64,000 nt of DNA from Vibrio fortis (GCF_024347475.1 NZ_AP025487.1:1984001-2048000), one strand, 5' to 3'; shown: positions 35,055 through 44,689, counted from the first letter of the stretch. Made by a program: numbers and translations. The notes: generated by a model not told the origin, from the letters alone.

Positions 35055-36068
35055 ATGCAGCAAAATTTAATTGGCGAATCCCCGAATTTCCTGTCCGTCC
35101 TCGATAAAGTCTCTCAATTAGCACCGATTGAAAGACCGGTACTCATTATTGGTGAACGCGGTACAGGTAAAGAATTGATTGCACAGCGCCTTCACTATCT
35201 CTCTAAGCGTTGGGACCAGCCATTAATTTCATTGAACTGCTCTACGTTAAGTGAGGGCTTGATCGATTCTGAGCTCTTCGGTCATGAATCTGGTTCTTTT
35301 ACCGGTTCAAAAGGTCGCCATCAGGGTCGATTTGAGCGCGCGGAGGGTGGCACTCTATTTTTAGATGAACTGGCCACGACTCCCCTTGCCGTTCAAGAAA
35401 AGCTTCTTCGTGTGATCGAATACGGACAATATGAACGTGTCGGTGGTCAAAAAGCACTGAGTGCAAATGTTCGGCTCGTTTGCGCGACTAACGCCAACCT
35501 TCCCGATATGGCAAGCAAAGGGGAATTTAGAGCCGATCTTTTAGATCGACTAGCCTTTGATGTCATCACCTTACCTCCGCTTCGTGAGCGAAAAGAGGAC
35601 ATCACACTGTTGGCGGAATACTACGCAATCAAAATGTGCCGAGAGCTGGAATTAGAACTGTTTGTCGGCTTTTCTCCAGAAGCAGCACAATCACTCATTG
35701 ATTATCCTTGGCCGGGTAACGTGCGTGAACTTAAAAACGTGATTGAGCGAGCTATCTATCAACATGGTCGAAACCCAAATCCGATTGAGTCTCTTGTGTT
35801 TAATCCTTTCCAACCAGCATGGAGTGAAACTTCGGCTGAAACTGACAATCCTGCACTGAGCGACCATACTTCGAATGAGCGCAGCTTTTCTCTTCCTTTG
35901 GACTACAAAGCTTGGCAAGAGGAACAAGACATCGCACTCCTCACTCAGGCATTAAAAACAAGCAAATACAATCAAAAACAGGCGGCTGAGCTGCTTGGTC
36001 TTACTTACAACCAATTAAGAGGCATGGTGAGGAAGTATTCGATAGTCGGCCAAAATAGCGATAAATAG
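35055..36068 (+). CDS. pspF: Sigma-54-dependent activator of psp genes
   Basis: A 337-residue bacterial enhancer-binding protein lacking a sensory domain. The ATG at 35055 starts MQQNLIGESPNFLSVLDKVS, aligning with E. coli PspF; the longer frame upstream has no counterpart. Motifs: Walker A GERGTGKE (33-40), Walker B GGTLFLDE (98-105), arginine-finger region FRADLLDRLAFD and a C-terminal Fis-type helix-turn-helix (KYNQKQAAELLGLTYNQLRG). The sigma-54 contact loop reads GSFTGS (80-85) instead of the usual GAFTGA. It is divergent from pspA and repressed by PspA binding. Confidence 0.94.
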   Translation: MQQNLIGESPNFLSVLDKVSQLAPIERPVLIIGERGTGKELIAQRLHYLSKRWDQPLISLNCSTLSEGLIDSELFGHESGSFTGSKGRHQGRFERAEGGTLFLDELATTPLAVQEKLLRVIEYGQYERVGGQKALSANVRLVCATNANLPDMASKGEFRADLLDRLAFDVITLPPLRERKEDITLLAEYYAIKMCRELELELFVGFSPEAAQSLIDYPWPGNVRELKNVIERAIYQHGRNPNPIESLVFNPFQPAWSETSAETDNPALSDHTSNERSFSLPLDYKAWQEEQDIALLTQALKTSKYNQKQAAELLGLTYNQLRGMVRKYSIVGQNSDK

Positions 36069-36170
36069 CTGCTAGCACAGGATTATTATTTGGAGCGCAA
36101 TAAATAAAATGTTAAATTATCCGGATCTTGAGGCTCCTCTTTCGCCTCGTTTCGAAAAGTATTTCTTTTT

Positions 36171-37796
36171 ATGAAAGCACTATTAAGACTGTCATTGGGT
36201 ATCTTCACGCTAGGCTTTTTAGCCGGATGTGGAGAGAGCGTCGATCACGACCAGATCCGAGAAAAAGGCTTTATTTATTGTGGCCAAGGAAACCCAAGTA
36301 CCTTTAATCCACAGTTGGTGGACAGTGGTATTACCGCTGAATCGCTAAGCCCTCAGATCTTCGATACGCTACTGCAGTTGGACCCTAAGACTTATCGCCC
36401 GCAGCCAAATATTGCGACCGAATGGACGGTGAACAAGGCGGGTACTGAATATACCTTTAAGTTACGTCCAGGGGTGCAATTTCAGACGACCGATTGGTTC
36501 ACGCCTACTCGTGCACTGAACGCACAAGATATTGTCTTTAGCTTCGAACGTATCACAAACAGCACCCACCCATTTCACTATGTTGGTGGCGGACTATACC
36601 CATGGTTTGCTGGTATCGACTTCCCAAATCTCATCGACAGTATTGAAGCTGTAGATGACCTGACGGTGAAGTTTACCCTAACTCGCCCAGACAACTCTTT
36701 TTTGACCAACATTGCCACCAGCTATGCAGTGATCCATTCAAAAGAGTACGCGAGTCAACTTATTCAGATGGATGAGAAAAACCGTTTAGACTCACACCCA
36801 GTTGGTACAGGACCATTTTATCTTGATGATTTTCAGATTAACGACCTAGTACGCCTGAAAAAACACAAGAACTACTGGAAGAGTGAGGTGAAAATGGACC
36901 AAGTGGTGTTTGATACATCACAACGTGGTACCGGTACCCTCGCAAAACTCCTACGCGACGAATGTGACGTACTCAACTCACCTATCTCAAGCCAGATCCC
37001 GATTATTCAGGCTCAAGAAGAGCTTGAGATTACGGCGACTCCTGCTGTGAACGTTTCATTCATCGCCTTAAACACAGAGCACCCCGCACTGCGTGACGCT
37101 CGTGTGCGTAAGGCTCTGAACCTTGCGATCAACCGCCAAAATATTTTGGACTCGGTGTACTACGGAACGGGCAGTAAAGCTTACACGCTGTTGCCGCCAA
37201 CCTCATGGGCATATCAAAAAGACCAAGTTCAGGTTCGTTATGACCGCAACTACGCGGTCGCACTTCTTAAAGATGCTGGTGTTGAACCCGGCTTAGAGCT
37301 CTCAATGTGGGTACCACTCGAGCCAAGAGCCTACAACCCGAGCCCACGCAAGACGGCGGAGCTGATTCAAGCCAACCTTGCGGATATCGGCATTTCTTTA
37401 AAACTCTATACTGACGATCGCTTTGACCGAACTCAGCTATCTTCTATCGCATCGACGGACCTCCTGCTTACCGGTTGGATTGGCCACACCGGCGACCCAG
37501 ACAACTTCTTGCGTCCATTGCTCTCATGTCAGTCAGAGCGTGCAGGCTTGAACGTATCTATGTGGTGTAATTCCGATTTCGATTTCCTTCTTGATCTCGC
37601 GCTAGAGATCAACCAACAGAGACATCGAGTGAACTTGTATCACCAAGCACAGAATATTCTTAACGAAGAGTTCCCAGTGATCCCACTGGCTCATGGCGTG
37701 CAATTCCGTGTACATGACCGTTCATTAACTGGCTTCAAGCAAAGTCCATTTAATGCTCAGCCTTTCGATCAAGTGACAAGAGAGGTGCAGCCGTAA
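36171..37796 (+). CDS. sapA: Peptide ABC transporter substrate-binding protein SapA
   Basis: A 541-residue periplasmic solute-binding protein of the DppA/OppA family (SBP_bac_5). The signal is of lipoprotein type (LGFLAGC), so it is probably tethered to the inner membrane. Family segments include FNPQLVDSGITAESLSPQIFD, TEYTFKLRPGVQFQTTDWF and ARVRKALNLAINRQNI (written here in parts). SapA binds antimicrobial peptides or other cargo such as haem or putrescine in other genera. It starts the sap operon, and its stop codon overlaps sapB by one base. Confidence 0.92.
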   Translation: MKALLRLSLGIFTLGFLAGCGESVDHDQIREKGFIYCGQGNPSTFNPQLVDSGITAESLSPQIFDTLLQLDPKTYRPQPNIATEWTVNKAGTEYTFKLRPGVQFQTTDWFTPTRALNAQDIVFSFERITNSTHPFHYVGGGLYPWFAGIDFPNLIDSIEAVDDLTVKFTLTRPDNSFLTNIATSYAVIHSKEYASQLIQMDEKNRLDSHPVGTGPFYLDDFQINDLVRLKKHKNYWKSEVKMDQVVFDTSQRGTGTLAKLLRDECDVLNSPISSQIPIIQAQEELEITATPAVNVSFIALNTEHPALRDARVRKALNLAINRQNILDSVYYGTGSKAYTLLPPTSWAYQKDQVQVRYDRNYAVALLKDAGVEPGLELSMWVPLEPRAYNPSPRKTAELIQANLADIGISLKLYTDDRFDRTQLSSIASTDLLLTGWIGHTGDPDNFLRPLLSCQSERAGLNVSMWCNSDFDFLLDLALEINQQRHRVNLYHQAQNILNEEFPVIPLAHGVQFRVHDRSLTGFKQSPFNAQPFDQVTREVQP

Positions 37797-38758
37797 TGTT
37801 TTGGTATACGTTAAGACGCATCAATCTATTCGTTATTACCCTCGCAATACTGACTATTGTTGGCTTTTCATTATTGCGATTAGACCAAACATCACCTTGG
37901 GCTATTCAAGAGTTTTGGCCGGGGTGGATAAGCTATATTGGTGAACTATCAACACTCAACTTCGGCATCAGTAAGCATGGTGTGCCTATCTATGACGAGT
38001 TGGTCGTGGTCTTCCCCGCGACACTTGAGCTTTGTTTCTTTGCGTTTCTACTCGCACTTCTAGTTGGTATCCCTCTAGGTACGATTGCAGGCATGCGCCA
38101 AGGTAAGTTCATTGATACCACTATCTCGTTTACATCCATGTCGGGTTACTCAGCCCCTATCTTCTGGGTAGCTCTGCTGATGATTATGGTTTTCTCATTG
38201 CACTTTGAGATGTTCCCTGTTGGCGGGCGTTACGATTTACTGTACGAAATCGAACATGTTACTGGGTTTGCAATCATTGATGCGTTCTTTGCCGAAGGTC
38301 GCTACAAAGCTCATGCACTACAGAGTGTTATTGAGCATATGGCACTGCCTTGTTTGGTTCTGGCATTAGCGCCAACCACACAAGTTATTCGTTTAATGCG
38401 TGCATCTGTGGCTGAAGTTATGACTCAAAACTACATTCGAGCAGCGCGTATAAAGGGTCTTTCAACCCATGAGATCGTCACTCAGCATGTACTGCGCAAT
38501 GCTATTCCACCTATCGTTCCTAAGGTGGGTGTGCAGCTATCCAGTATGTTAACGCTGGCCATCATCACCGAATCTATTTTTAACTGGCCGGGTATTGGCC
38601 GCTGGCTGCTCGATGCACTATCTAATCAAGATTACGTGTCAATTCAAGCGGGTGTGATCGTGGTGGCCACGCTAGTACTGACAGCGAATATCCTATCGGA
38701 TCTGATCGGTGCGATGATCAATCCTCTAGTAAGGAAAGAGTGGTATGCTAACAAGTAA
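37796..38758 (+). CDS. sapB: ABC transporter permease SapB
   Basis: A 320-residue inner-membrane permease (BPD_transp_1, DppB type) with about six membrane segments. The EAA loop is visible as NYIRAARIKGLSTHEIVTQHVLRNAIPPI. The start is inside the sapA stop region (ATG overlaps TAATG) and the end overlaps sapC by 14 bp, indicating tight coupling. It forms a heterodimeric channel with SapC. Confidence 0.93.
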   Translation: MFWYTLRRINLFVITLAILTIVGFSLLRLDQTSPWAIQEFWPGWISYIGELSTLNFGISKHGVPIYDELVVVFPATLELCFFAFLLALLVGIPLGTIAGMRQGKFIDTTISFTSMSGYSAPIFWVALLMIMVFSLHFEMFPVGGRYDLLYEIEHVTGFAIIDAFFAEGRYKAHALQSVIEHMALPCLVLALAPTTQVIRLMRASVAEVMTQNYIRAARIKGLSTHEIVTQHVLRNAIPPIVPKVGVQLSSMLTLAIITESIFNWPGIGRWLLDALSNQDYVSIQAGVIVVATLVLTANILSDLIGAMINPLVRKEWYANK

Positions 38759-39632
38759 CGTCTATCAAGAAGAGCGCATCCCGACTCAGTTTGAGCGTTT
38801 TTGGCGCAGCTTCCGCAACAACAATTTGGCGATGTTTGGCCTATGGTGCTTGGTTTTGATTATCTTCGTCACCATTACCGCACCTTGGCTAGCGCCTCAT
38901 GATGCTCAAGAGCAAACTGGTCACTTGTTAACGCCACCATCGTGGGATCCTGCTGGCACGGTTGAGTACTTCCTAGGTACCGATGATTTAGGTCGCGATA
39001 TCCTGTCACGTCTTATCATTGGCTCTCAGCTTACCTTTGGCGCAGCTGTGGTGATTACGTTCATTGCTGCTGTGATTGGTTGTTTAATTGGTGTACTAGC
39101 AGGCATGACGCGCGGTCTCCTATCAAGTACATTGAACCACCTGCTTGATACGGTAATGTCTATCCCGTCTTTGCTGCTAGCCATTATCTTTGTTGCCTTC
39201 CTAGGCTTCGGTGAATTCAATATCTTACTGGCGATCTGTCTTGCGCTGATTCCTCGCTTCATCCGCTCGGTTTATATCGCCGTTCACGCAGAAGTAGAGA
39301 AAGATTACATCATGGCTTCGCGTTTGGATGGCGCTAACGATTTTTACCTACTTTGGAACTCGATCGTACCGAATATTCTTACCGTTATTGCGCTTGAAGT
39401 AACGCTAGCGTTGTCTGTAGCGATTCTCGATATTACAGCACTAGGCTTCTTAGGCTTAGGGGCTCAAGCACCTAGCACAGAGTGGGGTTCGATTCTTGGT
39501 GACTCGGTAGAACTTATCTACTTAGCGCCTTGGACAGTGACTCTACCCGGTCTCGCAATCATGTTTACTGTTATCGTCATCAACTTAGTCGGTGAAGGCG
39601 TACGCCAAGCACTTAACGCAGGAATCGAATAA
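38745..39632 (+). CDS. sapC: ABC transporter permease SapC
   Basis: A 295-residue permease of the DppC/OppC type. After a cytoplasmic start comes [20 protein letters not shown], a family signature, and an EAA loop in [24 protein letters not shown]. About six membrane segments. The stop codon overlaps the sapD start by one base. Confidence 0.93.
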   Translation: MLTSNVYQEERIPTQFERFWRSFRNNNLAMFGLWCLVLIIFVTITAPWLAPHDAQEQTGHLLTPPSWDPAGTVEYFLGTDDLGRDILSRLIIGSQLTFGAAVVITFIAAVIGCLIGVLAGMTRGLLSSTLNHLLDTVMSIPSLLLAIIFVAFLGFGEFNILLAICLALIPRFIRSVYIAVHAEVEKDYIMASRLDGANDFYLLWNSIVPNILTVIALEVTLALSVAILDITALGFLGLGAQAPSTEWGSILGDSVELIYLAPWTVTLPGLAIMFTVIVINLVGEGVRQALNAGIE

Positions 39633-40633
39633 TGCCGTTACTTGATATTCGACATCTGACCATCGAAATCGAAACACCTCAGGGCTTAGTTAAAGCCGTA
39701 GACCGTATGAGCATTACTCTGAATGAAGGGGAAATTCGCGGCCTAGTAGGTGAATCAGGTTCAGGTAAGAGCTTGGTAGCCAAAGCGATTGTTGGCGTAT
39801 GTAAAGAGAACTGGAAAGTTTCTGCAGACCGAATGCGTTTGGGTAATATCGACTTGCTTCAGTTGACACCCAAAGAGCGTCGACGTGTCATCGCTCGCGA
39901 TATCGCGATGATCTTTCAAGAGCCTTCAACCTGTCTCGATCCTTCGGAAAAAGTGGGACACCAACTTATCGAGTCGATTCCGTCTCATGCCTTCGAAGGC
40001 AAATGGTGGCAACGCTTTAAATGGCGAAAAAAGCAGGCGATTGCTCTACTTCACAAGGTCGGTATCAAAGACCACTCACGCTTGATGGACAGTTACTCTT
40101 ATGAGCTGACCGACGGTGAGTGTCAAAAAGTGATGATTGCGATGGCGATCGCCGCCAAGCCAAAAGTACTGATTGCTGATGAACCAACAAACGACTTAGA
40201 CCCAATCACTCAGTCTCAGATTCTGCGTCTGTTGAGTCGTATGAATCAGCTACACAATACAACCATTATTTTGATTGGCCATGACTTAACCACCATTACT
40301 CAATGGGCAACACGAATCACGGTAATGTACTGTGGACAATCGGTTGAATCCGCCGACACACAAAAACTGCTGGATGCACCTAAGCACCCGTATACAGTGG
40401 CGCTTCTTAAGGCGATGCCAGACTTCAATGATTGGATACCCCACAAAGAGAAGTTGCAATCATTGCCGGGCTCGATTCCCCCTTTGCAGCACTTGCCAAT
40501 TGGTTGTCGTCTTGGCCCAAGGTGTCCCTATGCGCAAAGGCAGTGTGTTGAAATTCCACACACCAGTCGTGTAAAGAACCACAAGTTTAACTGTCACTTC
40601 CCACTGAACATGGAGAAGAAAAAGAAATCATGA
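39632..40633 (+). CDS. sapD: ABC transporter ATP-binding protein SapD
   Basis: A 333-residue ATPase. Walker A is GESGSGKS, Walker [14 protein letters not shown] and the H-loop LIGHD. The signature motif is degenerate ([10 protein letters not shown] instead of LSGGQ), a property also found in enterobacterial SapD. The C-terminal oligopeptide-transporter extension has cysteines in [15 protein letters not shown], which in DppD/OppD-type proteins can bind an Fe-S cluster. In E. coli SapD also supports Trk potassium uptake. It overlaps sapF by 4 bp. Confidence 0.92.
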   Translation: MPLLDIRHLTIEIETPQGLVKAVDRMSITLNEGEIRGLVGESGSGKSLVAKAIVGVCKENWKVSADRMRLGNIDLLQLTPKERRRVIARDIAMIFQEPSTCLDPSEKVGHQLIESIPSHAFEGKWWQRFKWRKKQAIALLHKVGIKDHSRLMDSYSYELTDGECQKVMIAMAIAAKPKVLIADEPTNDLDPITQSQILRLLSRMNQLHNTTIILIGHDLTTITQWATRITVMYCGQSVESADTQKLLDAPKHPYTVALLKAMPDFNDWIPHKEKLQSLPGSIPPLQHLPIGCRLGPRCPYAQRQCVEIPHTSRVKNHKFNCHFPLNMEKKKKS

Positions 40634-41412
40634 GTGCATTATTAGAAGTCAGTGATCTTTCCAAAGATTTTACGACACGCTCTGGGCTTTTTCGTAAGAA
40701 GATTCATCAAGCGGTAAAACCGGTGAGCTTCACTCTTGAAGCGGGACAGACAATTGGGTTTATCGGACAAAATGGTTCTGGTAAGTCTACGCTTGCTCGT
40801 ATGTTGGCTGGCATGGTTGAGCCCACATCAGGTGAGATCCGAGTCAATGGTGAAAAGCTTGAGCACAAAGATTATTCGACCCGTTGTAAACTGATTAGGA
40901 TGATCTTCCAAGATCCAAACACCTCACTAAACCCACGTATTCAGATTGGTCGTATTCTTGAGGGGCCGCTGAAGCGAAACACCAACATGCCTCCAGAAGC
41001 GCGAATGAAACGCGTAAAAGACACACTGCTGCGAGTGGGCCTTCTACCGGAGCACGCTTACTTTTATCCTCAAATGCTCGCTGCTGGCCAAAAGCAGAGG
41101 GTCTGTTTAGCACGTGCTTTGATACTTCAACCATCCATCATTGTTGCCGATGAGGCGTTAAATGGTTTGGACATGGCAATGCGCTCTCAGATCATTAACT
41201 TATTCTTGGAGCTGCAAGAAGAGATGGGCGTTTCGTTTGTTTACGTTTCACAACACATCGGCATCATTAAACACATCACCGATAAGATCATCGTTATGCA
41301 TGAAGGCGATGTGGTGGAAGCTGGAGAAACCCATGAGGTGCTCTCCAACCCGTCTCATCAAATCACGCAGCGTTTGGTAGAGAGTCACTTCTTTAAAGCG
41401 CCGAACTACTGA
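40630..41412 (+). CDS. sapF: ABC transporter ATP-binding protein SapF
   Basis: A 260-residue ATPase that pairs with SapD. Walker A is GQNGSGKST, Walker [13 protein letters not shown] and the H-loop YVSQHIGI (His retained). The signature motif reads [10 protein letters not shown] rather than LSGGQ, again typical of SapF. Its C-terminus is short. It is the last transporter gene; the DUF2927 gene follows after 39 bp without a terminator between. Confidence 0.92.
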   Translation: MSALLEVSDLSKDFTTRSGLFRKKIHQAVKPVSFTLEAGQTIGFIGQNGSGKSTLARMLAGMVEPTSGEIRVNGEKLEHKDYSTRCKLIRMIFQDPNTSLNPRIQIGRILEGPLKRNTNMPPEARMKRVKDTLLRVGLLPEHAYFYPQMLAAGQKQRVCLARALILQPSIIVADEALNGLDMAMRSQIINLFLELQEEMGVSFVYVSQHIGIIKHITDKIIVMHEGDVVEAGETHEVLSNPSHQITQRLVESHFFKAPNY

Positions 41413-41451
41413 TCATAGAAAATGCGTTAATGCTTACAAGTGAGGGAATAA

Positions 41452-42231
41452 ATGAAACTGTATCCGTTCTACATTTATTCCCTTTTTTTCGTCCTATTTT
41501 CATTTCCTTGTAGGGCTACTGGACTCACTTGGCTCGAGCCCGACTTTGTTGAGCGCGCTTTTTATAGCGTGGCTCTCGAACGTGAATATGCTGATGGCAA
41601 TCACCCATTGGCTAAGTGGAACCAACCCATTCGAATATGGCTCAACCACGGTGTCGGAGACCAAGCCCTCCATCAAGAACTTGCAGAGCTGCATGTTCAG
41701 CACCTAGCCCAAATCACAGGCCTATCTATTGAGTTTGTCAGTCAAAAATCGCAAGCCAATGTGCAGTGGATTTATACACGCGAGTCACACTGGATTAAGG
41801 ACGCAAAATCTGCACTCAACTTGAAATCGACCCAGCATTTAAATACCGCGATTTGTACCGCTGGATACAGAACCAATGCGAGTGGTCATATCGTCTCTGC
41901 TGCTATCGTCATTCCTGTTGATTTGGCAAGGTCACGTGGCAAGTTATTAGCGTGTATCGTAGAAGAAATCACACAAGCACTAGGATTACCGAACGATTCT
42001 GAATACGCCTTCCCCTCAATCTTTAATGATCACACGCCAGAGGAGCTTCTAGCGCCTTTAGACATAATTTTATTGAAGTTGCTCTACGAGCCAGAATTAA
42101 AAGCGGGAATGACGCTCTCAGAGGCGAAGCCAATCATAAAACGTATAGTAAGGGAATATCAAAAAAAGGGAGTGTTAGAGGAGGCAACAAAGGAAGCCAG
42201 ACAGGCTCCCTTATACGAACTGTTTCGTTGA
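41452..42231 (+). CDS. DUF2927-domain secreted protein
   Basis: A 259-residue protein with a Sec signal (residues 1-23, SLFFVLFSFPCRA). The DUF2927 domain fills the rest: PIRIWLNHGVGDQ, CIVEEITQALGLPNDSEY, PSIFNDHTPEELLAPLDIILLKLLY and GMTLSEA. The EEITQALGL segment resembles a degenerate zincin helix (a histidine of HExxH is missing), so catalytic activity is uncertain. It lies 39 bp after sapF and shares the transcript by all appearances, suggesting an envelope role connected to the Sap system. That link is inference. Confidence 0.78.
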   Translation: MKLYPFYIYSLFFVLFSFPCRATGLTWLEPDFVERAFYSVALEREYADGNHPLAKWNQPIRIWLNHGVGDQALHQELAELHVQHLAQITGLSIEFVSQKSQANVQWIYTRESHWIKDAKSALNLKSTQHLNTAICTAGYRTNASGHIVSAAIVIPVDLARSRGKLLACIVEEITQALGLPNDSEYAFPSIFNDHTPEELLAPLDIILLKLLYEPELKAGMTLSEAKPIIKRIVREYQKKGVLEEATKEARQAPLYELFR

Positions 42232-42240
42232 CAGTGTGAA

Positions 42241-42630
42241 TTAACGCTTTGCCGCTTGCTTCTTCAGTTCAAAGTCGAATTCGTCAGGGAAAAGTACTAC
42301 GCCCTCTTCCTGCTCATTTGGGAAGACAACAACAGCAAGTTCATCATCTTCTAGACCGATAGTCCAACGACTGTGCCATTTATTCAATGAGATTGCTTCA
42401 GCCTTGCACTCAGCCCATTCGCCTGTTGCCCAAGATTCAGCGAACTCTTTATTTGGCCAAACAGGAACGCAGTCTTCATCTTCCGTGTTTAGCATCACAC
42501 AACCGTGCTCATCGGTTAGGATCCATACTTCGCGATTAGCTACGATCTCTTTTACACAGTACTTAAAGCGCTGCTCACCCGTGTATTTGTTCACTTCTGC
42601 GATTTTCTGCTCGTCTAACGGTGTCGTCAT
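42241..42630 (-). CDS. DUF2750-domain protein
   Basis: A 129-residue acidic cytoplasmic protein of unknown function with the DUF2750 pattern: RFKYCVKEIVANREVWILTDEHG, VPVWPNKEFAESWATGEWAEC and a final VVVFPNEQEEGVVLFPDEF. It is convergent with the DUF2927 gene, with only 9 bp between stop codons. No partner gene is nearby. The family name is recalled from the conserved aromatic pattern. Confidence 0.82.
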   Translation of the reverse strand: MTTPLDEQKIAEVNKYTGEQRFKYCVKEIVANREVWILTDEHGCVMLNTEDEDCVPVWPNKEFAESWATGEWAECKAEAISLNKWHSRWTIGLEDDELAVVVFPNEQEEGVVLFPDEFDFELKKQAAKR

Positions 42631-42747
42631 TGTCGTTTCCTACTTTTGTCAGTGCGGTCACTCTCATACAGTGTATGTCGAGCTTTTTGAACTGCAAATA
42701 CTTCTATTCAAAGAAATAGTCTAATGGGATGCAATTCATTGCCAAAG

Positions 42748-42776
42748 AAAAACGCCTGCTAAAAAGCAGGCGTTTA
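42748..42776 (-). terminator. Terminator of the Mn-pyrophosphatase gene
   Basis: Stem AAACGCCTGC / GCAGGCGTTT followed by Ts on the minus strand. Confidence 0.87.
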
Positions 42777-42793
42777 ATTAGTCAGCAGCTTAA

Positions 42794-43699
42794 TTAAGCA
42801 AGCTCACCTTGAAGCCAAGGCCAACCTTGCTTCTTACGGCTTAGTGTATTTTCCATCATCAATACACCATCTTGCTCGTGCTTAACTAGCTTCTCAGCCC
42901 ACTCACCTTTGTAAAGAAGACGAGTTTGAGCTGTTGTGATGTCAGTTAACATTACTGCAGCGAATGCTAGACCGTCTTTCTCACAACGAGATTCTAGGTC
43001 CGCTTCAAGTGCTTCAATCATGCCATCAACTTGCTCAAGTGTTGCTAGCTCAACTTGGCCAACTACTACGTCGCGACCGTTGAACGGGTAACCTTTAAGG
43101 TCTTTTTCTACTAGCTCAGCAGCAGATAGGCCTTCGATGTTTGTTTTCGCGATTAGCAGTGCTTTGATGAACGCGTCTACGTCAGTCACACCAGCGATCT
43201 CTGCTAGTTCAGCAACTGCGTCTTTGTCTTTTTGAGTACAAGTCGGAGATGCAAAACCTACTGTGTCTGACAGGATAGCAGACATCATTAGCTTAGCGAT
43301 TTGTGGAGTGATTTCGTGACCTTCAATCTTGAACATGTTGAATAGTACAGTGTTTGTACAACCAACAGGCCAGATCCACGCTTCCATTGGGTTTACTGTC
43401 ATCACGTCACCTAGACGGTGGTGGTCAACAATGCCAAGGATTTCTGCGTCAGCAACGTCATCAGGTGCTTGAGCTAAATCTGAGTAGTCTACTAGCCAGA
43501 TTTTCTCGCCAGCAACAGAAGTACGAAGCTCTGGCATATCTGCGCCAGCAACTTCTAGAATGTGTTGAGTTTCGCGGTTGATCTCGCCTTGGCGAATTGG
43601 TGTCGCTTCTTCGCCACGAGCTTTAAGAAGCTCAGTTGCAACTAGCGCGCTACAAATACTGTCACTATCAGGGTTTTTGTGACCAACAACTAAAATCAT
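42794..43699 (-). CDS. ppaC: Manganese-dependent inorganic pyrophosphatase (family II)
   Basis: A 301-residue DHH-family enzyme hydrolysing pyrophosphate to phosphate. Metal ligands are visible in VGHKNPDSDS (His7, Asp11, Asp13), VDYSD and IVDHHR (the DHH motif). The C-terminal DHHA2 domain ends with SRKKQGWPWL, which contains the substrate-binding SRKKQ. Length fits family II (about 305). It is monocistronic. The neighbouring divergent gene encodes a possible metal transporter, which may connect it to manganese supply. Confidence 0.93.
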   Translation of the reverse strand: MILVVGHKNPDSDSICSALVATELLKARGEEATPIRQGEINRETQHILEVAGADMPELRTSVAGEKIWLVDYSDLAQAPDDVADAEILGIVDHHRLGDVMTVNPMEAWIWPVGCTNTVLFNMFKIEGHEITPQIAKLMMSAILSDTVGFASPTCTQKDKDAVAELAEIAGVTDVDAFIKALLIAKTNIEGLSAAELVEKDLKGYPFNGRDVVVGQVELATLEQVDGMIEALEADLESRCEKDGLAFAAVMLTDITTAQTRLLYKGEWAEKLVKHEQDGVLMMENTLSRKKQGWPWLQGELA

Positions 43700-43852
43700 G
43701 TTTCTTCCTATTACACTAAAATTACAGCTCTACCTATAGAGCATCTCTTTATTTCGCTTACTTTACCCTATTTTTTGACAATGATCATCGCTTCGTTACT
43801 GCCTGTTAGACTATTTGCCTATGAGAGTTGTCATAAAAACCACACAATACAA

Positions 43853-43871
43853 TTGATAATCATTCTTATTC
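43853..43871 (+). promoter_or_regulatory. Fur-like box upstream of the half-length transporter gene
   Basis: TTGATAATCATTCTTATTC contains an exact TGATAATCATT core of the Fur consensus; the flanks are weaker. It lies 44-62 bp upstream of the gene at 43915, overlapping the probable promoter. Iron- or manganese-dependent repression is inferred. Confidence 0.5.
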
Positions 43872-43914
43872 GTATATAGTTATATCTAAGTCTATATATA
43901 TCGGGGGAACTGTT

Positions 43915-44439
43915 ATGAATCGAAGATTCCAACGTGCACCAGATCATCACATTTTAAAATCAATGCCGTCATCCCTATTTCGTAAGCGAATATTTCTTAC
44001 TGTTTCGCTTGCTACTTTGATTGTGATTGCATCGCTCGTCGATCTAACGGTCACAACTGTATCAGACTTCGCTTTAGCTTCTTCGCTATACACTATATTG
44101 AGCTTGGTCGGTTACCAATGGTTAACTCTCAACGTCAATGCCGAGAACTTACTGGCACATCAATGTCGCTCCAATCAGGTTGTCTGTGCTTCTGTTATGG
44201 CATCGATTCCTGGTTGTGGTGGTATCGTTTCGATCATTTCTTTGTATGTGGCAGGAAAAATCAGTATTGGTGCACTTATTGCCGCCCTAATTAGCACATT
44301 GGGCAACGCGGCCTTTTTGTTTGTTGCAGATGACGTAAGCGTTGGCATAGCGGCCATCGCATTAAGTGTTATTGCAGGAAGTGCTTTGGGTAAGATCATT
44401 AACTTATCGCACGTCGAAGACTTGTTGCGCCCCAATTAG
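43915..44439 (+). CDS. Half-length membrane protein with putative manganese-transporter (DUF2899/ArsP_2-like) motif
   Basis: A 174-residue membrane protein with about five helices (26-44, 52-70, 87-112, 117-137, 141-162). The segment ASIPGCGGIVSIISLY followed by GALIAALISTLGNAAFLFVA is, in my recollection, the N-terminal motif of larger putative manganese transporters of about 350-400 residues, which carry the IPGCG element twice. Here only one copy exists, and the downstream DNA does not continue the frame. It could be a truncated remnant, or a complete half-transporter working as a dimer. A Fur-like box precedes it and GGGGGAA precedes the ATG. The family call is tentative. Confidence 0.5.
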   Translation: MNRRFQRAPDHHILKSMPSSLFRKRIFLTVSLATLIVIASLVDLTVTTVSDFALASSLYTILSLVGYQWLTLNVNAENLLAHQCRSNQVVCASVMASIPGCGGIVSIISLYVAGKISIGALIAALISTLGNAAFLFVADDVSVGIAAIALSVIAGSALGKIINLSHVEDLLRPN

Positions 44440-44488
44440 CTTCAAATTGAGATAATCACCATCAATTAACCGCTCCCGTGTTTACGTT

Positions 44489-44531
44489 CGTTCCAAGGCT
44501 AGCTGTCAGGATTACTGGTAGCCTTGGAGCG
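44489..44531. repeat. Perfectly paired long inverted repeat without T-tract
   Basis: 13-bp arms CGTTCCAAGGCTA and TAGCCTTGGAGCG (one G-T pair, otherwise complementary) separated by 17 nt. Neither strand has a T-tract after the stem, so it is not a standard terminator. Confidence 0.75.
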
Positions 44532-44621
44532 TTCTCCATCGTCACTACTGTACCCTGTAAAAAGCCCTCAATGGCACACTAACCGCATCCAAATAACACG
44601 AACACCATAGTCGTAAAATAT

Positions 44622-44658
44622 AAAAAAGCCCCTGTGAGCATCGCTTACAGGGGCTTTT
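44622..44658 (-). terminator. Terminator of torECA
   Basis: Stem AAAAGCCCCTGT / ACAGGGGCTTTT followed by Ts on the minus strand, 32 bp after the torA stop codon. Confidence 0.87.
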
Positions 44659-44689
44659 ACCTACCTTTCAGTGTTTGATATCGAGTGCA

